A stretch of DNA of 64,000 nucleotides from NCBI GenBank assembly GCA_002110485.1, contig MOWL01000067.1, positions 1,302,001-1,366,000 on the forward strand, given 5' to 3'. Below are positions 46,607 through 58,111 of the stretch, in pieces; the first letter of the stretch is position 1; the number at the start of each line of letters is the position of its first letter. The position numbers and the translations under genes are program-made. The notes beneath the pieces were generated by a model. That model made no database searches and was not told the origin of the DNA. It saw only the letters and a list, made by a program, of their open reading frames with translations. The stretch comes from Emergomyces orientalis (Eukaryota; Ascomycota; Eurotiomycetes; Onygenales; Ajellomycetaceae).

Positions 46607-48199
46607 TCAGAAAATAAAGGCGCTGTTGAACGCGTCAGCTGCGGCAAAGCCGATCTGCTGAGCGGCGAGAGCTTGACCAAGGAGACAGGCCTCAATCACG
46701 GCATTGCTAGCAAAACAGGTCGTCGCTAAGGTGTTGCAGATGAAGAGTGATAGGACATCGATTGACACGACTGCGGAGTGATTGAAGAAGTTAGAGTCAA
46801 AGGGCGAGTAGAAGCCATTGTTGAAGAGGATGAAGGGGTTGGCGCCGATGCAGATGCCTAGGTCGAGGTTCCGAGACAGAAGGGCCAGGGAAAATGCGGA
46901 GGAAGATGAGAAGGAGAGGCGGGAAGAAGAGGAGAGGGAAGAAGATCCAGAAGAGAAGGCTTGGTTAGCAACTCTGTTTGCGGTTTCGATTTGGTTATCT
47001 TGAATTTGGCCATTTTGAATTTGGTCATCTTCAACTTGATCAAGAGCACCAGACTCTGCAGCAATGGCTTCCAACGTGGCGGCGGCATTAGCGGTTTCGA
47101 TTGTGCTTGCAGCTGCAGCTGTAGCTGCAGTTGCGGTTGCAGTTGCGGTTTCGATTGTGCTTGCAGTTGCAGTTGAGGTTGCAGTTTCGGTTTGAATCGC
47201 CGCCGCTGTGGCGGTAGCTGTTGCTCCCTCGAGTGCGGCTGCAACTGCAGCTGCGCATTGGTCTGGGGCATTTTGAACATCAGCGGCATCAGCGGCAATA
47301 GCTTCAGCAGCTTCAACATTGATACCAGCTTCCTCGATAGCGGCATTGATTTCTTCTTCAGTGACGTCGGGGACAAGAAGATTCTCGGTGAAAATGCAGC
47401 CCTCTTCATCTCCCTCGGTGTTACCTAAATTGTTTTGGTCTGTTGTCAGTGAAGTTAAATTGAAGGGTTGGGTCAGATATGTATAGCTGAGAATGGAAAA
47501 ACACTTACAAGTGTTTCCAGCTCCTGTGGCATCTTTTACATCACCAGATGCGAATGTGCCGCTCTCGATAGCCAGGAGTGGGTCTCCACCGATTGAGGCG
47601 ATCTGGACAGTCAGGTCCAATGCGATTTGCTTGTTAATTTCCGCTGCGCCCGCAGAAGCCGGGTCTTGGTGCTGGGTAATTGCAGCAATCTCGGGGTTGA
47701 CAGCTTCGATGCTTTCGCAGCGCGCACTAGCCAAGCCAGCGGTTCCAGTGTTGCGCTCCAAAGCGCGGTAGATAAGTGCATGCGTCATACCATTGATGTC
47801 ACCTGCTGCTTTGGCATTGGTAAAAGCTTGGTCGGCAGTCGCTTGTTGAAGGCAGTCGAGATCTTCAATCAGCCCAGCGCCTGCAGCTGCTCCCTATTGA
47901 CATTGGAGCAATTAGTACTTATCTTGTTCTTTCATTTTCATGGGCCGGTACTTTGAATGCGCAAAATTTGGGTCTTGAATACATACCTCGTTGTCCAAGA
48001 GGCCTAAAGATGCATCCTGAATTTGGTTGGGATTATCCAGTTGGAGGGATTCTTGGACAGAGGCTAGGAATTTGAAATGCGAAAGTTCCTGTGGGGCTTC
48101 ACGGACTCGGAGTCGGGACGCAACGTTCTCATGAGGAAGCGGCCTAGCAGAAGCCAAGGAGGCCAAGGACAAAGCATGGAGAAGCTGTTGAGTCTTCAT
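46607..48199 (-). CDS. Secreted Ala/Thr/Glu-rich protein, fungal conserved
   Basis: Three exons, 47987-48199, 47509-47893 and 46607-47424, give 471 residues; introns are 93 and 84 nt with consistent phases. Start MKTQQLLHALSLASLASA is a signal peptide with probable cleavage near residues 18-20. The middle is conserved-looking: ALIYRALERNTGTAGLASA, AVNPEIAAITQHQDPASAG and IASIGGDPLLAIESGTFA. Then comes an Ala/Thr-rich segment with repeated STIETA units (about residues 265-320), a short DDQIQNGQIQDNQIET repeat, a Ser-rich stretch, and a C-terminal part with several Cys and NHSAVVSIDVLSLF. I recall similar proteins in Aspergillus named only cell wall protein. Function unknown; secretion or wall association is inferred. 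Confidence 0.8.
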
Positions 48200-51071
48200 T
48201 TTCAATCAATAGTGGGTGGAAATATATTTGCTTATCATCGACTAAGTAGTAAGTTAATGATTGACGAGACCAGCCCGGCACAAGACAAGAAAGATTAGAT
48301 ACGAAGGGACAGAACTTGCTGCCACCTTAGTCAGTGTAAAAAAAACCACAGATGGCCTGATCTGGTACTAATAAATCAAGTGATTTAAGTAGCGAAGGAT
48401 CTAAGTATCTTGGAAAAAAGGAGAGTAAGGAATAGAACTACAGAAAAGCCCAACCAAAAGAACACTCACAAGCCGAAAGAAGGAGGAATGGATGAATAAT
48501 AAAAAAAAGAAATAAACAGAACGTCGCGGGGAGCGACGAGGCAACCTCTTTATGCAATTTTCGGTGGCATAGGGACCAGAAAGGAGGATTTCAGATTGAA
48601 GCCATAGTCCCAAAGGGTAAACCTCAAAGGTGCATATAGGAACATGTGGATACTTGAGCCAAGCCCGGAAAGGTCTCGAGAGAAAGTCGCCTGACGCAGA
48701 GATGCGGCCTCTTCCTTGAATGAGGTGTTTACCATATCTAGGCTTGATATATCACACTAGGCATCATTGGGCAAATTGATACAGCAACTGCAGTCTGGAT
48801 CGTTGACCATGGCTGTCAAAGTGCCGCTGGTAGCCCCAGGGAGAACAAGCTAGACCAAGCGGAGCGACAACTGAACCCGAAAGAGTAAGGCTGGATTCCC
48901 CATGTATTCACATGGATTACGGTAGCCTTCCCTTTTGGCATACCAAAACGTACAGAAAGACCCCTGGAAGCAATGACAAATGATACCGAGTGGCTGTTGA
49001 GACGGGCAATGTGTCAAAATCTGGGAGTTGAAGAGGTCGAACGTTGCAGATCTCCCGTTTGGGCTGAACGGCCGCGCGGCTATCACTCGCTTAGCGCTTC
49101 AATTAATTTTAGTGTAGGGCCTCCAACGACATCATTTACACACTACATTAACAACGACGAGGAGGACCTATGGCAATGTACGTATATTAAAAGGGATTAT
49201 ATGCTTGATCATATGATTAAATTGAACACTTATTTCTGCTTGAGAGATTCAATCTAACCTTGTTGCTCGTGAAAACCACTCATTCTAGTATCTTGCAGGG
49301 ATAAACCCAAGCTTTGATACGCTCTTCAAACCGCCACATTTGGCTGACATGGACGATCAGCAACCAGCATGACAAAAACAGAGAATCTGACACAGAACTT
49401 TACTTTAACGGCCCATCACTTCTATCGTCGAGACCGGCCAAGGCTTTCCGACACCCAAAGCCCAAAAACACAGGACATCAGGAAACCCAAATGCTGCCAA
49501 TATGAGTGATGGCATTTACAGAATGGCTAGATTTCCACGTCTTGTCCTTGCCAATTGCCGAATCTGGCAGGCTCTGACAACAGGAGCTGACTGTTATTGA
49601 CAATACGCAGCCATTTCTGACCTAAATTTGTCACCATTTAATGCGTTGGCCGCGGAAGCAGTTCACCGTGTATATCTACTGCTGTTACGGCCCTTTCCGT
49701 TTTCGTCAACGCCAAAGCTTCCAAAAGTGCTATCTACCACTCCTACGAATTGGGCCAAAAGAAGTGGGTTTTGATCAGCTGGATTTTCAACTATATTCTG
49801 TGGTCCGTTTTGTCAAGATAATGTCAAACAACCAAATCTACTAGAGTTAAATAAAGTTCGCCTCCCACTTTCAATCCTTTTTTCATCTTCCCACCTGGGG
49901 ATCGTCATCTCAAATGAGGTTGACTCAATTTCCAGTGTGACCGCTTTGACATGGCGGCCGGCCATCTAACCCCAGACACTCTGATCTTTCGGCCATATTT
50001 TGACCAACTGGGGTATAAACTCCCTCACCGGGTACTCAATGCTGTGCCCTCGACGTGGGGGTGTATATCTTCGGGACACAATAGCCTGTTCAAATAAATC
50101 CTTTATTTATTTCGAGTTGCGGCCATGAGAATCAGAGATGTTCACTGCAACAACACTAGGTCGTATGAACGAATACGTTTTTCACAGCTACTGATCCCCC
50201 TGCTTGGTGAGGATCAATTGCCTAGCCGTGTTCATAACATGTTGCTTCGTCGTTGTTGTAGGTGTTCTTTGTTTGTTTGCCTCCAGTTAACGGGCAAGGT
50301 AATCACATGATACCGATCTCTTTGATATGGCCAAGTATCCAACATCTCAAGGACACGACCTTCGAATTTATGTCAATATATATATAAATTATGTTGGAGT
50401 GTAATATTGGCTTGATTCTTTCTATGCTATGTGTGCGTTGCAGAGAGCTATATAACCCTGAGAGATGAAAGGAATAACATCGGGCCGGGCGGATGGATGC
50501 CTCTGAGAAATTATGTATATTGAAATATATAAATTTGGGAAGTGGTTTGTTTCCCATATTTCCTTTCATTTTCTTTCCTTCCATCCCATTCAATCCAATC
50601 CAATCCAATTCCACCAGTGATCTTTTTCAAATTGCGAATTAAGAAATTAAGAACGGGGGACGAATTAAAACAAATGTAACAAAAAAGGGTAGGTATAGAC
50701 AAAAAGAGGTATAAAGTAATCAACAAAATAAAAATAAAATAAATAATAAATAATAAAAAAATTTAAAACCAACCTCATAATAGACATAAAATGAAAATTA
50801 AGAAATAAAAAAGAAGGCCAGAAAAAGAAGAAAAAAGAGGAAAATGTGAAAATGAAAAAGGTGCCAGGGAGTGAAGTGGGAAGAAAAAAAATAATTAAGA
50901 ATATGAAAATGAAAATGAAAATGAAAATGAGAAGGGAAAAAAGAGCACACGTACTCCCAGCCCCCAAAACAAAAATCCATACAAAAGATTCCTTAACTTT
51001 ATATCAGAAGAAAAAATTTCATAGTTCATGTAACCCCATTCTCCTTCCATCACTCCCGCACTCCCTTCACC
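48200..51071. other. 2.9-kb intergenic region with short repeats
   Basis: No gene supported. Contains (CAATC)3 at 50591-50605 and a GAAAAT hexamer array at 50905-50928. A/T content rises towards the right. Short frames lack coding signature. Confidence 0.4.
50905..50928 (+). repeat. GAAAAT tandem repeat, 4 copies
   Basis: Four exact hexamers in an A-rich context. Confidence 0.85.
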
Positions 51072-52449
51072 TCAAACATCCCTCCACGAGTTGTTAGCCC
51101 CTCCAGGAGCCCTCCCAGCCTGCAATACACTCGGGGGACCCTGCTCGTTCTGCGAAGCACCAGTACCATACTGCCCATGCTGCGCTCCTGGCAACACCTG
51201 ATCATAATCGCCCAGCGTCGACGAGAATGGTGGCGGGGGTGTATTAGGTATAGAAGGCGAATAGGGCATATATGCCTGGCCCTGATGATGCCGCGGAGAC
51301 TGCTGCGTTGGGGACTGCGTTGGAGAATTTCGTAAGTGTTGTAACTGCGGTAGCGACTGGGGCGGTGGGTATGGCGAGTATGAGCGTGTGGTTGGTGGGG
51401 AGGGGGAGTGGGGGATTGGGGTTGGTGGGTATCTGCGTGGTGGTTCTACGGGGTTTATGGGTGGTGGGGACATGGTTGTGTGTGTTGTTATGGCGTTGGG
51501 CATTATTGAGGTGGTTGTTGTGGGGACTTCAGTGTATGGGGGGTATGGGGAGACGTGCCCGGGGCTGGGGCTTCGGGGTGGGAGGTGTTGCTGGTGGTGG
51601 TGGTCCGGGAGGTGGCTAGTTGCGACGCCTATGGCGCCGGCGTGGGCGAAAGGGTTTCCTGGAGAGGGAGAGCGGGCGACGTGCGTTGTGGGTTCGGTGC
51701 CGCGGTACCCGTCAAAGGAGGGGGGGTAGCCAGGCGATGTTGTGGCTCCGTCGTAGTAATTGTTGCCGCTGTTGGTGTTGTTGTGCATGTTATTGGCGCG
51801 CACGGGGCGGCTGAAGCTCTGGGTCTTGAAGCTCTGGCCTGTAGTAGGGTCTAAGCGGTTCATCTCCACGTCGTAGGATGGGGAGGTATCTTCGACACGG
51901 CGGGTCGGGGCGGAGTCCCAGGTTGGCATTTGCGGTAGGGTGTCATCGTTAGCTTTTGTGCGAGGGTGGGCGGTATCGAATTGAGCGAATTTTGCTGGAT
52001 TGGGGCGGTGGGAGTCGTAGATGGGGGGCGCGGGGGGTCGCTGATAGCCCGCGGAGAGATGGCGGTTTTGAGTGTCGTAGGCAGAGTGTTCGTCGGCATA
52101 TTTGGTGCGGTCGTGGGATTTGTTTCCGGAGGAGGAAGGGCAGCAGCAGCTACAGCACGCACAACAACCCTTGCAACAGGTGTAGCCACAGCAGGCGCAG
52201 GCGATTATACCCCAGACGGCTCCAACCAAGATAATGCCACCAATGACAATGCCAACGATGACTGGCCATCTGCATCGATTAATTGATGATTAGTTTTGAG
52301 CTTTGAGTGACGATCAGTGGAGGAACATACTTGCAATAGGACTTGGCCATGCAACTATCCCAACTGGAAAAGGTTGTCCTGATATCTCTAGACTGCAGGA
52401 TTGCATCTGGGCGGAACGGGGTGAACCCCGTCAGATCCATGACGGCCAT
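51072..52449 (-). CDS. Single-span membrane protein with Cys cluster and Pro-rich tail
   Basis: Two exons, 52331-52449 and 51072-52269, joined by a 61-nt intron (GTATGT...TGCAG) in matching phase; 438 residues. The short N-terminal part (1-41) holds FTPFRPDAI and SSWDSCMAKSYCKWP. One transmembrane helix follows (about 42-64, VIVGIVIGGIILVGAVWGII). Directly after it, 12 cysteines lie within residues 64-83 (CACCGYTCCKGCCACC and onward), a likely palmitoylation patch. The rest is a 350-residue Pro/Ser/Tyr-rich cytoplasmic tail with repeated SPSP units and a PPIY motif at 121-124, the type bound by WW domains of Rsp5/Nedd4 ligases. I recall conserved fungal proteins with this start, but no assigned function. 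A Rsp5-adaptor role is inference. Confidence 0.83.
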
Positions 52450-55400
52450 GGCGGGGGACAAAAATCAATGTTGGGTATTATTATTATATATTAACGAGCC
52501 TCTCTTGGTGCGGATGTATCATGTAGATACCATGCAGATAGCAAGACTCGTCGATATCAAAACCCAGATACCATTGATTATTTTTCTTTGGCGCAAAACG
52601 ATATAAGTGGGCAGGTGGAGGAACGAGACAGAGTGCAAAAAGAAAACCGTCGCGAACGAGGGGACGAGATATGGCGTATAGCGAAGGACGGGGGAATATA
52701 ATGGATGGCTGAAGGAGCGAATGGGTAGCCGTATATATGATGCCACGAGATAGATGTGTCTATCTATAGACTTCAAGGCCTTGGAATTGTATCCGAAATG
52801 CAGAAAGAAAAGTCGAACGATATAGACGCAGGACTTGTCATATAACCGAATTGGGTTGCGTAATTGGGGGCTAGCGTATCGAAAAGGGCGACGACAACAC
52901 TGTCGCCAGGAAAATATCAAGGTTTCAAGGAATCAAGCGAATGCGAGAGACAAAGTTGGAATGACAGACTTAAGTTGAGGGAGAAAGAAAAAGATTGAAC
53001 GGTAGAGAATGAGATAGACACACAGTCAATCGGTTGGTGGAGGCGTTGGAGGTGGTGGTAGAGAGTGTGTGTGAGAAGCACAGGAAAAGAGTGTGAGATG
53101 GAATGATGAGGCGGAATTGGCGGGAAGTATATCCAGCTTGAATACGAGAGACTATTGGCCACTGCCAGAAATAGCAAAATTCGACAAAAAAAAAATTGAA
53201 TCGAGAAGAAGACAGTAAATTTGAAGACAAAAGAGAAAGAAAAACGATCAGTAGTAGTATTATGTTTCTCGTTTCTTCTCTTGTTTCTTCTCCTTTTTGT
53301 GGTTGATATGCTGAATACCCAGCCCCTGATCACGGACACATTTTGCTCGATTTGATTTTTTGAGGATCTTCTTCTTTTTTTACGGTGTTCGTCTTTCTGC
53401 TTTCCCCTCTTTTTACCTGTTCCTCTTAGCGCCTCTCTTATTCTTTTGGCTAACTTTTCCTGCTCCCACAAAAAGGTAGCATTTTCGTGGCTTGTAAGTG
53501 CGCTTCCTCGTGGCAGTGCAACCCCGTTGATGCCGGGGGTCCTTTGGGGGGAAGCTCTGCTTACACCATGCAGAATATCCATGGGATTCCATCTCATCCA
53601 CTCACATCACACGCCTCTTTCGCGCACGAAACGTAGGGTCGGGTAAGAAAAATTTCACCACCGCCCGTGCTGACAGCTCCCTTCGTTGTAATTACGATCG
53701 CCAGGATGCATCCGGCAAGTTGGGCCAGGGGGCTTGGGGCGGACTATCACTCCCTTCACGAGCATGCCCTTTTGACCAACGCTTAGGGGGCTTCAGTGCC
53801 TAATCATGCCTAAGTTCCAGTTAAACCACTCTCCTTATTAATAAGTCTACTGCCCAACAAACAACCCCCGAATTCCAATCCAAACGCAACTCAGCCTCAC
53901 CCAACCTAACCCAAACACCCTTAGCAGTATTTGCACATCCCACATATGATCGGCGTGCAGTGGGGTCGTTTGGCCCCTGCTGGGTTCCACTTGGAAAAGT
54001 TCTAGCGCTGCAAGGCTGCAGGCACCATTTCTGATCTCAATTGTTTCAAAATATCTAGCGGATGTGCGTGCGTGAGCTGGGGATGAGAACCTGGATGGAG
54101 GGTTTCCAGGGACTGGGTAATAAATAAACCCTACTCCTGAAAAACCAGCTCGGATTCTTGCTCTCTTCAGTATCATTTTATGTATACGCAGGAGATAGAT
54201 GAATGAAAGACGCAAAAAGAACCGTTCCTTTTCCTCTATCTATCATTCAGCGAATGCACTGAACTGACCACATTCCTGGAGGTGTAACTTTGACCACCTA
54301 CTGAGTCATGGATCAAATGCCAGAATACGGAGTATGGTTATGAGAACTGCTGAAATCCTCCACCTTCAATGTACCTCTACTCCCCCTAGCTGATTGAGGG
54401 CATTCATTAACAAACAGATAGCAGCACATTGATGTGCACTAACTAATGCAACGCAGGTTCAGAAACCACCGAAAATAACCATTAATTCCCCTAAAACACG
54501 AAAAAATCATATCTCCATCACTTGTATCACACACTAGAAATATGCTCGAGGCATGCAACCGGGGGGCAAAACCTTGGAGAACATCCCGATGCAGCCATGA
54601 TGCAGGGTGATGGGGTCCCGCCAATCTCAGTAAACACACACCACAAAATCGCAAAAATGAGTTATGACGGAAAAATTAATAAAAAAATTTAAAAAAATTA
54701 AGTGTTGGAGCCACGGTCGGGCTTCAGCTTCCACGTATTTTGAAAATAAGAGAAGCTTAGTTCTTGCAGTCTAGTTTGAGCCTTTCAAAATCCGAGAGAC
54801 TGTGGTCAAAAGATAAGGAGGGACAACATCAATAATAGAAATGTATATACCTGGCTAAACATTATTCACCCCAGGCATATCTACATCTTTTACGCATGCC
54901 AACCAGTTACACAGAAGAATGAAACCTAAAGGAACTACTTCCGCTTATACCCGCCAGTTATACTGTGTGTAACTAACAGCTCAGCCACTCATTCCATCTG
55001 CTTTTTAATTTAGTTAACAAAATATTCAAAAGGAAAAATAAAAAGAAAGAAGAACAAACACTTGAATGTGAATTAACAATGGCTGCTCACTAACTTACTA
55101 AGCAAAAGAATAATAACTTGGTACAGGAAAAAAAATATAAACTAGATGAAAGAGAAATAAATACCATTTATGAAATAATTGATATGAGGGTATGAAAGTT
55201 TATTAGAGCAGCAAAAATTCAATGTTCATACAGAAATTTGTAATAGAGAGCTGGCAAAGATGAGAAAAAGAAAACATGAATAGTAAAATATATTTATAAA
55301 CACCCTGCATACGAAGTACAGTAGAGAGAAATATATATATAAGTAGAACACAAGTTTATTAACAATAATAATAATAATACTAACATCATCATCTCTGTAT

Positions 55401-55856
55401 TCATCTTTTCTTCTTCAAAACATAGTTTAATTAAAAATAGTTCTACCGCTCTCTCTCTGCCCACTGTTTAATCAGACAGAGTTAAAAAAGAAGGAAAAGA
55501 GCTCGATTCAACTCACAATCCCATCCAGCAATTGAAAAAGAAAACACACAAAACACAACAAACAAGGAAAACGTGATGTCATGCAAAAAGAAGAAAAAAA
55601 ATTATTAACTCCCAAATGCTATACAACTCGCAATCAAAATAAAATTGAAAAAAAGACAACAGCGAAAAAAGATTAAAAAAGATTAAAAACAAGCAAAATT
55701 GAATTTAAAGGAGGGTATCGTGTTTTTCCAACTGTCTGATTTTTTGTTCTCCCTTCCCCCCTTCCAAAATTATTATGTATTTTACGTATTTTCATTTCCT
55801 ATTCCATGCCATTTTCCCATCCAGTATAATTATATCTACTTCACTTCCACTTCACT
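52450..55856. other. 3.4-kb intergenic region
   Basis: Left part is upstream of the Pro-rich membrane protein gene. It contains a 226-codon minus-strand frame (52917-53597), biased to Arg/Lys/Ser and without family resemblance; I read it as leader DNA. From 54660 to 55700 the region is very A/T-rich with (AAT)5 at 55364-55378. No gene supported. Confidence 0.4.
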
Positions 55857-56468
55857 TCATTTTGTAGCAGGAGGCGGTCCGGGCGGTGGTGAATAAACAG
55901 GCTCCCCGGCTCGATAAGCATTCTGCGGGGTTTGCAGCTCGACGCCATGTTCTTGTGGTGGTGGTGGTGGTTGATGTTGGTATGGTGGTTGTTGCTGGCC
56001 ACCAAAGTAGGTGGGTTTGGGACCGTAGTAGCCTCCATTCGGTGTGTATTGGGGCGGGGGTGCGTTGGGATATTGCTGCTGATTTTGTTGCCAGAAGGCT
56101 TGTTGGGCAGCCCAGCCTGTGCCGTGGAAGGGTTGTTGGCCGCGACGGCGGCGACGGCGGGAGGAGATGCAGCTGTTTGTAGATTGTTAGTTTTTAAAGG
56201 ATATTGGATTTGGGATTTAGGATTTTGGGATTTTGGGAAGGGGGGGACGTACGCAAAGGCGAGGAAGACGAGGAAAGCGCAGATGATGATGACTGCTAGG
56301 GCTACCCAGCGACCCCAGTCACTCCATGATGATCTGCAGTAACGGTTTCCGAACTCCTCGTAGCATCTGATGGTTGTAAAATGTTAGATTTGATTGATTC
56401 CAGTTACTGGGATATGATATCAAGGCAGGATTGAGAAAAACTCACTGATATCTACGGATAAGAGGCAT
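55857..56468 (-). CDS. RCR-family membrane protein (chitin deposition / Congo red resistance)
   Basis: Homologue of yeast Rcr1/Rcr2, which act in the endosome-plasma membrane system with the ligase Rsp5 and influence chitin content. Three exons, 56446-56468 (23 nt), 56253-56366 and 55857-56172, give 150 residues; introns are 79 and 80 nt, phases consistent. Order: short lumenal part with YCRSSWSDWGRW, transmembrane helix about 29-48, then Cys and a six-Arg stop-transfer run (CISSRRRRRRG) and GTGWAAQQAFW. The Gln/Pro-rich tail contains PPQY at 85-88, a WW-domain ligand. Size and domain order fit the family. It lies about 3.4 kb from another PPxY single-span protein on the same strand. Confidence 0.88.
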
Positions 56469-58111
56469 CTTGGCGACGGTCTCGGAGGATTAGAGTAGAG
56501 AAGGGTCTTTATCTGGGAGAGATGATGAAGTGGAGGGAATATTACTTGTCGTGGGGTAGGAGATATATATGATTTTTTGAAGAAATGATGCTTGTCAGGC
56601 AGCAGGGGGGAAGGGAGGGTGAGACGGATGACGAAAAGCAGTTTGGGATTCTTTGACAGAGGACAGCCTCAAGCGCGATTGCGCTTTGCTGAAAAGGACG
56701 CGATTGTCAACCAGAGAAGACAGAAGTGAGATTGTTGATGAATGACAGGGTCTGTTGGTGATGGCTGGTGATGGCTGGTGATGATGATTTACGGCGATTG
56801 TTGGTGATGAATATTTAAGTTGGTGTTGGAAACGGCCATCCGCAAGATTTCCGTGACAAACTGGACAACGCGGAGTTGTGGCTGTGTCGAGGACGGGCCG
56901 ATGTATCCCCGGTTGACCGCAGCCATGACAATGACGACAGCGTTAATCCATATCAGGTATGATGTCGAACTTTACTTGATGATTTGAAGCGCCGAAAACT
57001 ATTTCAGCCAATGGAAGTCTTGAAACTTTTGAGGGACGAGCCACTAAACGCCAGCGCCAAGGCTGGGATATCACATGTTCTGTTAGTCAGCAGCCCTACG
57101 GCCGAGCCTCCACGGCGCTGGCGGATTCTTTTCGGTCCAAAAAAAGGCAATGTCTGGAATCATCCGCAGCACGAAATATATATATTTTGGAATCAGTGCG
57201 GTCAACTGCATGAGGAATCCCTCTCAGGTATCAAAGACTCTCCGAGGAAATAAATATAGTATCATTTATATATCATTTATAACCAACGGTATAAAAAAGA
57301 CAAGAGATATTCACATCTGCACCAATCATGTTTTGTCCTGCTCAATCAAAAATATTTCTTTAAAAATAACTCCCACCCTCAAGCCCTATTGCCCGCTGCT
57401 GAAATATCCATCCATCAACCTTCCCGCATACATCAACATCGGGAAACACCAAACGGGGTTATGGATTCCATGAGCATTCAGACTTACTCTGGTTCTGTAC
57501 AGCTGGTTGCAAGACTTGTTTCGCTGCTGTTCATATATTGTTTCTTCCATCATATGTCCTTATCAAGAAAAGTTAAAGGATTTTTGGTGCGGTACTCGAG
57601 AATGGTCTAACTACACAGTAAATGCACTGCACTGTAACATGCTCGATATACTAAATGAATGGGCAGGTGCCGTAATCTCGCACTATCAGAAGCGTATGTT
57701 AGAATCTGAAAGACCGCCTTGTTTGGTATGTATATTCCGTCAACCACAGGACGCTAATAACTAATGCCATCCATGCCGCTGAATCTCGCAGCCTCTCAGC
57801 ATGACTTCATTTGTGGTCTGATTCCCAGCAACTCGCCCACGAACTGCCAAACCGGTTGTTGTTTGCTGGCTGCAGGATCCATTCAGTTCCAAAACATTCG
57901 CTCTAACCTCTGTCATTTCAGCCAGACTAGAGCTCCGCCTAGCAGTGAAGGACCTGCTTGGTCGTAACAGAACTATTATCAAAACGCGTCTCTAACCTCC
58001 AGAAGCTGTTGTATACATTTGTCAAAGCTAATCTATTTCAAATAGGCATGCTGCTCAATACACAGAAAGACAGAAACGTATCTCAAGCACAGAAGCCATC
58101 ATACACATACC
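56469..58111. other. Intergenic with GGTGATGGCT repeat
   Basis: A 10-bp GGTGATGGCT repeat (2.7 copies) lies at 56757-56783. No gene supported. Confidence 0.4.

Noticed and set aside
46818..47771. Cys-rich and Gly-rich plus-strand frames opposite the secreted-protein gene
   Set aside because: They mirror the Ala/Thr repeat codons of the real gene; the minus-strand model has a signal peptide and good introns.
52917..53597. 226-codon minus-strand frame upstream of the Pro-rich membrane protein gene
   Set aside because: Low-complexity Ser/Phe/Arg composition, no recognisable domain, and a position that fits the gene's promoter and 5' leader.
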